From: Lachnospiraceae bacterium UBA7110
Lineage (GTDB): Bacteria; Bacillota; Clostridia; Lachnospirales; Lachnospiraceae
Assembly (NCBI GenBank): GCA_002492295.1
Contig: DKYC01000109.1
Location: 1-36,106, forward strand
Direction: 5' to 3'
Length of the DNA stretch: 36,106 bases
In this document: piece after piece, positions 31,871-36,106 of the stretch
Layout of the letters: every line of letters begins with the position of its first letter
Numbering within the stretch: the first letter of the stretch is position 1
Notes under the pieces: model-generated
The model's database searches: none
Told to the model about the DNA's origin: nothing
The model's input: the letters and a program-made list of their open reading frames with translations, nothing else
Made by a program: the position numbers and the translations under genes

Positions 31871-33541
31871 CTAAAATAATCCTGTTATGACACCATCATC
31901 CGTCACGTCAATCTGATATGCCGCCGGCTCCTTTGGAAGCCCGGGCATCGTCATAACCGCCCCTGTAAGCACAACGATAAAGCCTGCTCCCGCAGACACG
32001 TATACTTCCCTTACATTTATTGTAAAACCCTTTGGTCTGCCAAGAAGCGTTGGGTCATCTGAAAGGGAATACTGGTTCTTTGCCATACAAACCGGCAGAT
32101 TCCCAAACCCCATTTTTTCAAGCTTTTCAATCTGTTTGACAGCCGCAGAGGTAAATGCCGCATCCTGCGCACCATAGATTTCCTTTGATATCCGTATAAT
32201 CTTCTCAACAATCGAAAGCTGGCTGCCATATATCGGGGAAAAATGACTCTGCTTCGTCTCAAGTGTGTTAAGCACGGCATTGGCAAGCTCTATTCCGCCC
32301 TCTCCGCCCTGTTCCCACACTTTCGAAACCGCAAAGTCGCAGTTTCTGTCATTGCAAAATTTTTTCACAAAAAGGATTTCAGCCTGCGTATCCGACACAA
32401 ACGCATTCAGCGTCACTACTACAGGAACGCCATATTTATGTAAGTTCTCAATATGCTTTTCAAGGTTTACAATTCCCCGCTCCAAAGCAGCAGGATTTTC
32501 ATGATTCAGGCTGTCCTTGGAAACGCCCCCGTTATATTTAAGTGCGCGGATTGTGGCAACGAGCACCACGGCATCAGGCGTAAGTCCCGCCTGACGGCAT
32601 TTAATATCAAAAAACTTTTCCGCGCCTAAATCCGCCCCGAATCCCGCCTCCGTCACAACATAATCCGCCATTTTCAGTGCCGCCTTTGTTGCGCGCACAC
32701 TATTGCATCCATGTGCAATATTTGCAAACGGACCGCCATGTACAATTGCCGGAGTGTGTTCCAACGTCTGTATTAAATTCGGTTTCATGGCATCCTTCAA
32801 AAGCGCCGCCATCGCGCCAGTTGCCTTTAACTGTCCCGCAGTTACCGGATTTCCGTCAAAATCATACGCGACAATCATTCTGTCAAGACGTTTTTTCAAG
32901 TCCTCCATATCCTCTGCCAGACACAGCACCGCCATGATTTCCGACGCTACCGTAATGACAAAGTGATCCTCCCTCACAAAACCGTCCATTTTACTGCCCA
33001 TTCCGACCACAATGTTGCGAAGGACCCTGTCATTCATATCAATACAGCGTTTCCACACAATCTGCCTTGTATCAATCCTAAGCTCGTTTCCCTGTTGGAT
33101 ATGATTATCCAGCAGCGCGGCACAAAGATTATTGGCAGCCGTAATCGCATGGAAATCCCCCGTAAAATGAAGATTCAAATCCTCCATCGGCACAAGCTGC
33201 GCCATTCCGCCGCCTGCAGCCCCACCCTTAACGCCAAAGCACGGGCCAAGGGATGGCTCCCTAAGCGCAATCACCGCCTTTTTGCCAAGCCGTCCAAGCG
33301 CCTGCCCCAACCCGACACTGGTGGTCGTCTTTCCCTCTCCGGCAGGTGTCGGATTAATTGCCGTCACAAGAATCAGCTTTCCGTTTTGATTGTTTTCTAT
33401 CTTTTTTAAATATCCGTCCGATATCTTCGCCTTATATTTCCCATAAAGCTCCAGATCATCCTCATCTATCTCAAGCGCCTTTGCAACCTCCGTAATCGGA
33501 AGCAGCTTGGCATTCTGCGCAATTTCAATATCAGATTTCAT
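31871..33541 (-). CDS. fhs: Formate--tetrahydrofolate ligase
   Basis: The 556-residue enzyme makes 10-formyl-THF from formate, THF and ATP in the folate and Wood-Ljungdahl methyl branch. The P-loop TPAGEGKTTT lies at 65-74, followed by ALREPSLGPCFGVKGGAAGGG and DFHAITAANNL, all typical. Length matches the bacterial monomer. An AAAGGAG site precedes the ATG. Its own promoter at 33612-33640 carries a palindrome. It is followed closely by the zinc-ribbon protein gene. No other Wood-Ljungdahl gene is in the window. Confidence 0.97.
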   Translation of the reverse strand: MKSDIEIAQNAKLLPITEVAKALEIDEDDLELYGKYKAKISDGYLKKIENNQNGKLILVTAINPTPAGEGKTTTSVGLGQALGRLGKKAVIALREPSLGPCFGVKGGAAGGGMAQLVPMEDLNLHFTGDFHAITAANNLCAALLDNHIQQGNELRIDTRQIVWKRCIDMNDRVLRNIVVGMGSKMDGFVREDHFVITVASEIMAVLCLAEDMEDLKKRLDRMIVAYDFDGNPVTAGQLKATGAMAALLKDAMKPNLIQTLEHTPAIVHGGPFANIAHGCNSVRATKAALKMADYVVTEAGFGADLGAEKFFDIKCRQAGLTPDAVVLVATIRALKYNGGVSKDSLNHENPAALERGIVNLEKHIENLHKYGVPVVVTLNAFVSDTQAEILFVKKFCNDRNCDFAVSKVWEQGGEGGIELANAVLNTLETKQSHFSPIYGSQLSIVEKIIRISKEIYGAQDAAFTSAAVKQIEKLEKMGFGNLPVCMAKNQYSLSDDPTLLGRPKGFTINVREVYVSAGAGFIVVLTGAVMTMPGLPKEPAAYQIDVTDDGVITGLF

Positions 33542-33601
33542 AAAAATCCCCTATCTCCTTTCGCCTGCAAGTCTGCATACAGACATAAGCTACCATTTTT
33601 C

Positions 33602-33618
33602 TTATTCTTTAAGAATAA
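33602..33618. promoter_or_regulatory. 17-bp palindrome over the fhs -10 region
   Basis: TTATTCTT and AAGAATAA flank one central base in a perfect palindrome (33602-33618). It covers the -10 box and the predicted start of the fhs promoter. It could be an operator or part of the end of the ftsK transcript. Confidence 0.4.
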
Positions 33619-33640
33619 CATTAAACAGGCTGACTGTCTA
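33612..33640 (-). promoter_or_regulatory. Promoter for fhs
   Basis: TAGACA (33635-33640) and TATTCT (33612-33617) on the minus strand have a 17-base spacer and a TG one base before the -10 box. Start is predicted near 33605. Confidence 0.6.
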
Positions 33641-33658
33641 TTAAAAATTTTTTCCCTA

Positions 33659-36106
33659 TTATCCGTTTTCCTCCAAATAATTTTCAAACTGCTCCATACT
33701 CATCAGAATACGCCGCGGCTTTGTGCCTTCTTCAGCGCCTACGACACCTGCTTCCTCAAGCTGGTCAACAATACGCGCAGCCCTGTTAAATCCTATTTTA
33801 AATACCCGCTGCAGCATTCCAATTGATGCCTTATCCTTCTCAATCACAAACTTACCTGCTTCTGCAAAATACGCATCCGTATCATTTCCGCTGCCGCCTG
33901 TTGCACCGCCTGCTCCTCCGGCACTTTGAATGTTCTTAATTTTGTCCTCAATATCACTGCTATATGTATTTCCAATCATTTGGTTTTTCAGGAAATCCAC
34001 CACGTCCGCGACCTCAGAATCGGAAACAAATGCTCCCTGCACCCTTGCAGGCTTTGCGTATCCCTGCGGGTAAAACAGCATATCACCTTTTCCAAGCAGC
34101 TTCTCCGCACCGTTCATATCAAGAATCGTACGCGAATCCACGCCGCTTGAGACACTGAACGCAATACGGCTTGGCATATTGGCCTTAATCAGTCCTGTAA
34201 TAACGTCCACCGACGGTCTTTGCGTCGCAATAACCAAATGGATGCCACAGGCCCTGGCAAGCTGTGCCAAACGGCAGATGCTCGCCTCCACCTCTCCCGA
34301 TGCCACCATCATCAAATCCGCAAGCTCATCCACGATAATAACAATCTGAGGAAGCTTCTGAACCGGCTGTCCGTCAGGCAAAAGCTTCCCCTGGCTTGCC
34401 GCCGCATTATATCCCTTCAAGTCCCTGACGCCGAGCTCCGCAAATTTCCGGTACCGGTCATCCATTTCCGTCACACCCCAGTTTAAAGCCGCCGACGCTT
34501 TTTTCGGATCTGTAACAACGGGAATCATCAAATGTGGAATCCCGTTATAGACACTCAGCTCCACTACCTTCGGATCAATCATAATTATCTTGACATCCGA
34601 CGGATCCGCCTTATACAAAATGCTCATAATAATCGTATTGATACAAACTGACTTCCCCGAACCCGTAGCACCGGCAATCAGCACATGCGGCATTTTTGCA
34701 ATATCCGTCACAACCGTCTGCCCCGCGATATCCTTTCCTACGGCAAATGCCAGGTTTGACGCGAAGTTCTTAAAAACCTCCGTCTCAAGCAAATCCCTAA
34801 GCGCCACGGCACTGTTCTCTTTATTTGGCACCTCAATTCCAACTGCCGCCTTGCCCGGAATCGGCGCTTCGATACGAATATCCGTCGCCGCAAGATTCAG
34901 CTTAATATCATCTGCAAGTCCCACAATCTTACTCACCTTTACACCCTGCTCCGGCTGCATTTCGTAGCGCGTGACGGAAGGTCCCTGACTGATATCCGTT
35001 ATCGTCACCCGCACGCCAAAAGTCTGCAAAGTCTGTTGCAGTCTTAATGCAGTCTCCTTTAACTGGCTGGTCGAATCGCCTTTTTTCCCATCCCCTTTTT
35101 TCAACAGTCTGATAGGCGGAAACACATACTTTCTGACAGGCTGTTCCTCCGCATTTTGAATATGTTCCTGTATTTTTATTTCTTCTTTTGCAATCTCATC
35201 ACGCTCCGCCTTTGCAGCTGCCGCCGGTACATCCGCCTGCGGAAATCCTGTCTGTACCGTCTCAAATACCGTGTCCTCTGTCACAGGCTCCGGCATGCTT
35301 CCCAATGCTTCCTCATCAAATGACGCTCCAAAACGACTCTCAAATGAAAAATCACCATCTTCCGAAAAAGAGGACTCCCCGCCCCAGGAACTGTCCTGTT
35401 CCAATGCATCATATTCCGCTTCCTTTGGGGCATAAAGCGGCTCTTCGTTTATTTCATGATAAGGCTTTACGCTGATTTCCTCCTCCATGGTCTCTGGTTC
35501 CCCATTTTGGTCAAGAATTGTAATTTCATGGATATCCTGTCTGATGCTGTCTGACGTTTTCCCTGCCTTTAGGGTAATCGCCGTACTCGAAAGAACCCCT
35601 CTTGTCTTTTTATCCGCCCTGCGCTGTTTTTCTGTAACGGCTTCCCCGGGCACCCTTTGAGTGCTGCGGGCACCCTGGCGGGTTCTGCCTGCGCGCTGCT
35701 TTTTTAAGGGCAGCTCCTCCTCACATTCCTCCTCGTCCTCATAATCCCCATAATCCTCTTCATCACCATATTCTGCACGCAAAGACTCCCGATATTCACG
35801 CATTCTGACGGCATCCTCTCTTGCCGTCTCAAGCAAATACGCGCCGCCCTTTTTCACGCCTGAAAGGAAACTTTTTTCCGTGATAAAAACAATCGAAATA
35901 ATCGCCAGGACAAGCACCGCAAACAGCGTTCCGCCAAAACCAATCAACTGATACATTCCATAGCCAAGCAGCCCAAAAAGAACGCCGCCACCGCCGCGCT
36001 TCTCCTTGGAGGTCTGATAAAGATCCTTCACGACAGATTCGCCTATCAAATCATACTGCTTCATGATTAAAAATGACAAAATCCCAATCAAAAACACCAG
36101 TACCAC
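33659..36106 (-). CDS. ftsK: DNA translocase FtsK/SpoIIIE, N-terminus cut by window edge
   Basis: The 815 residues present are the main part of a hexameric DNA pump that moves chromosomes at the division or spore septum. From the right edge come the last membrane helices (VLVFLIGILSFL, LLGYGMYQLIGFGGTLFAVLVLAIISIVF), then an acidic, low-complexity linker of about 200 residues. The motor follows with Walker A GATGSGKS (around 475-485) and Walker B VIIVDELADLMM, and a C-terminal gamma winged helix (FNRAARIVDQLEEAGVVGAEEG). The first codon in the window is GTG only by chance; the real start lies further right. The sequence does not decide between FtsK and SpoIIIE roles. Confidence 0.95.
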   Translation of the reverse strand: MVLVFLIGILSFLIMKQYDLIGESVVKDLYQTSKEKRGGGGVLFGLLGYGMYQLIGFGGTLFAVLVLAIISIVFITEKSFLSGVKKGGAYLLETAREDAVRMREYRESLRAEYGDEEDYGDYEDEEECEEELPLKKQRAGRTRQGARSTQRVPGEAVTEKQRRADKKTRGVLSSTAITLKAGKTSDSIRQDIHEITILDQNGEPETMEEEISVKPYHEINEEPLYAPKEAEYDALEQDSSWGGESSFSEDGDFSFESRFGASFDEEALGSMPEPVTEDTVFETVQTGFPQADVPAAAAKAERDEIAKEEIKIQEHIQNAEEQPVRKYVFPPIRLLKKGDGKKGDSTSQLKETALRLQQTLQTFGVRVTITDISQGPSVTRYEMQPEQGVKVSKIVGLADDIKLNLAATDIRIEAPIPGKAAVGIEVPNKENSAVALRDLLETEVFKNFASNLAFAVGKDIAGQTVVTDIAKMPHVLIAGATGSGKSVCINTIIMSILYKADPSDVKIIMIDPKVVELSVYNGIPHLMIPVVTDPKKASAALNWGVTEMDDRYRKFAELGVRDLKGYNAAASQGKLLPDGQPVQKLPQIVIIVDELADLMMVASGEVEASICRLAQLARACGIHLVIATQRPSVDVITGLIKANMPSRIAFSVSSGVDSRTILDMNGAEKLLGKGDMLFYPQGYAKPARVQGAFVSDSEVADVVDFLKNQMIGNTYSSDIEDKIKNIQSAGGAGGATGGSGNDTDAYFAEAGKFVIEKDKASIGMLQRVFKIGFNRAARIVDQLEEAGVVGAEEGTKPRRILMSMEQFENYLEENG

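Noticed and set aside
33542..33658. Tetrahydrofolate riboswitch upstream of fhs
   Set aside because: The leader is about 65 bases and shows none of the conserved THF-riboswitch segments.

Overview
The window looks like the chromosome of an anaerobic, spore-forming clostridium, most likely a Lachnospiraceae gut bacterium. This is inferred from gene content: an H-cluster [FeFe] hydrogenase, an NfnAB-type transhydrogenase pair, formate-tetrahydrofolate ligase, a YqfC/YqfD sporulation pair, a BofC-like protein, an FtsK/SpoIIIE translocase, AGGAGG-type ribosome binding sites and intracellular pectin enzymes. No species is claimed. Most genes are on the minus strand. I see no rRNA, tRNA, CRISPR array or insertion sequence.

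Left edge (1-1693): a family 2 glycosyltransferase runs off the window. Its promoter is bracketed by two nearly identical interrupted palindromes. A small XRE regulator follows on the plus strand, overlapping a decayed RelE/Gp49-type toxin remnant. Positions 1694-8020: a group B-like [FeFe] hydrogenase, then a four-gene pectin operon (GH28, GH105, CE8 pectinesterase, TIM-barrel isomerase) whose three enzymes lack signal peptides. A 53-bp tandem duplication covers the 3' end of the GH105 gene. Positions 8021-13440: a plus-strand MATE transporter with a structured leader, an AraC gene remnant, a YgjV-like membrane protein, a noncoding stretch with a Fur-like box and a decayed ORF, an orphan secreted/membrane protein, and two tiny membrane proteins directly ahead of a K+(Na+)/H+ antiporter with RCK_C domains.

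Positions 13441-20310: a short glutamate 5-kinase, two flavoprotein oxidoreductases (COG2509 and HI0933/BaiN types), a BofC-domain protein and a SpoVB/YtgP-type flippase. Positions 19807-25537 hold the conserved Firmicutes block yqfC-yqfD-phoH-(PgpH-like)-ybeY, preceded by pyrimidine-nucleoside phosphorylase. The PgpH-like member has lost most metal ligands of its HD domain. Positions 25571-36106: a sodium:neurotransmitter symporter, rlmH with a coupled membrane protein, nfnA-nfnB, a zinc-ribbon/TPR/chitobiase-C-domain membrane protein, fhs with its own promoter, and the ftsK/spoIIIE gene cut by the right edge.

Themes: uronic-acid oligomers are probably trimmed in the cytoplasm. Hydrogenase and Nfn balance ferredoxin and NAD(P)H. 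A possible cyclic-di-AMP theme joins the degenerate PgpH homologue and the RCK_C antiporter. The best candidates for something undescribed are the small-membrane-protein/antiporter cluster, the pseudo-phosphodiesterase and the palindrome-bracketed promoter. Several starts were moved to internal codons because of clear ribosome binding sites.
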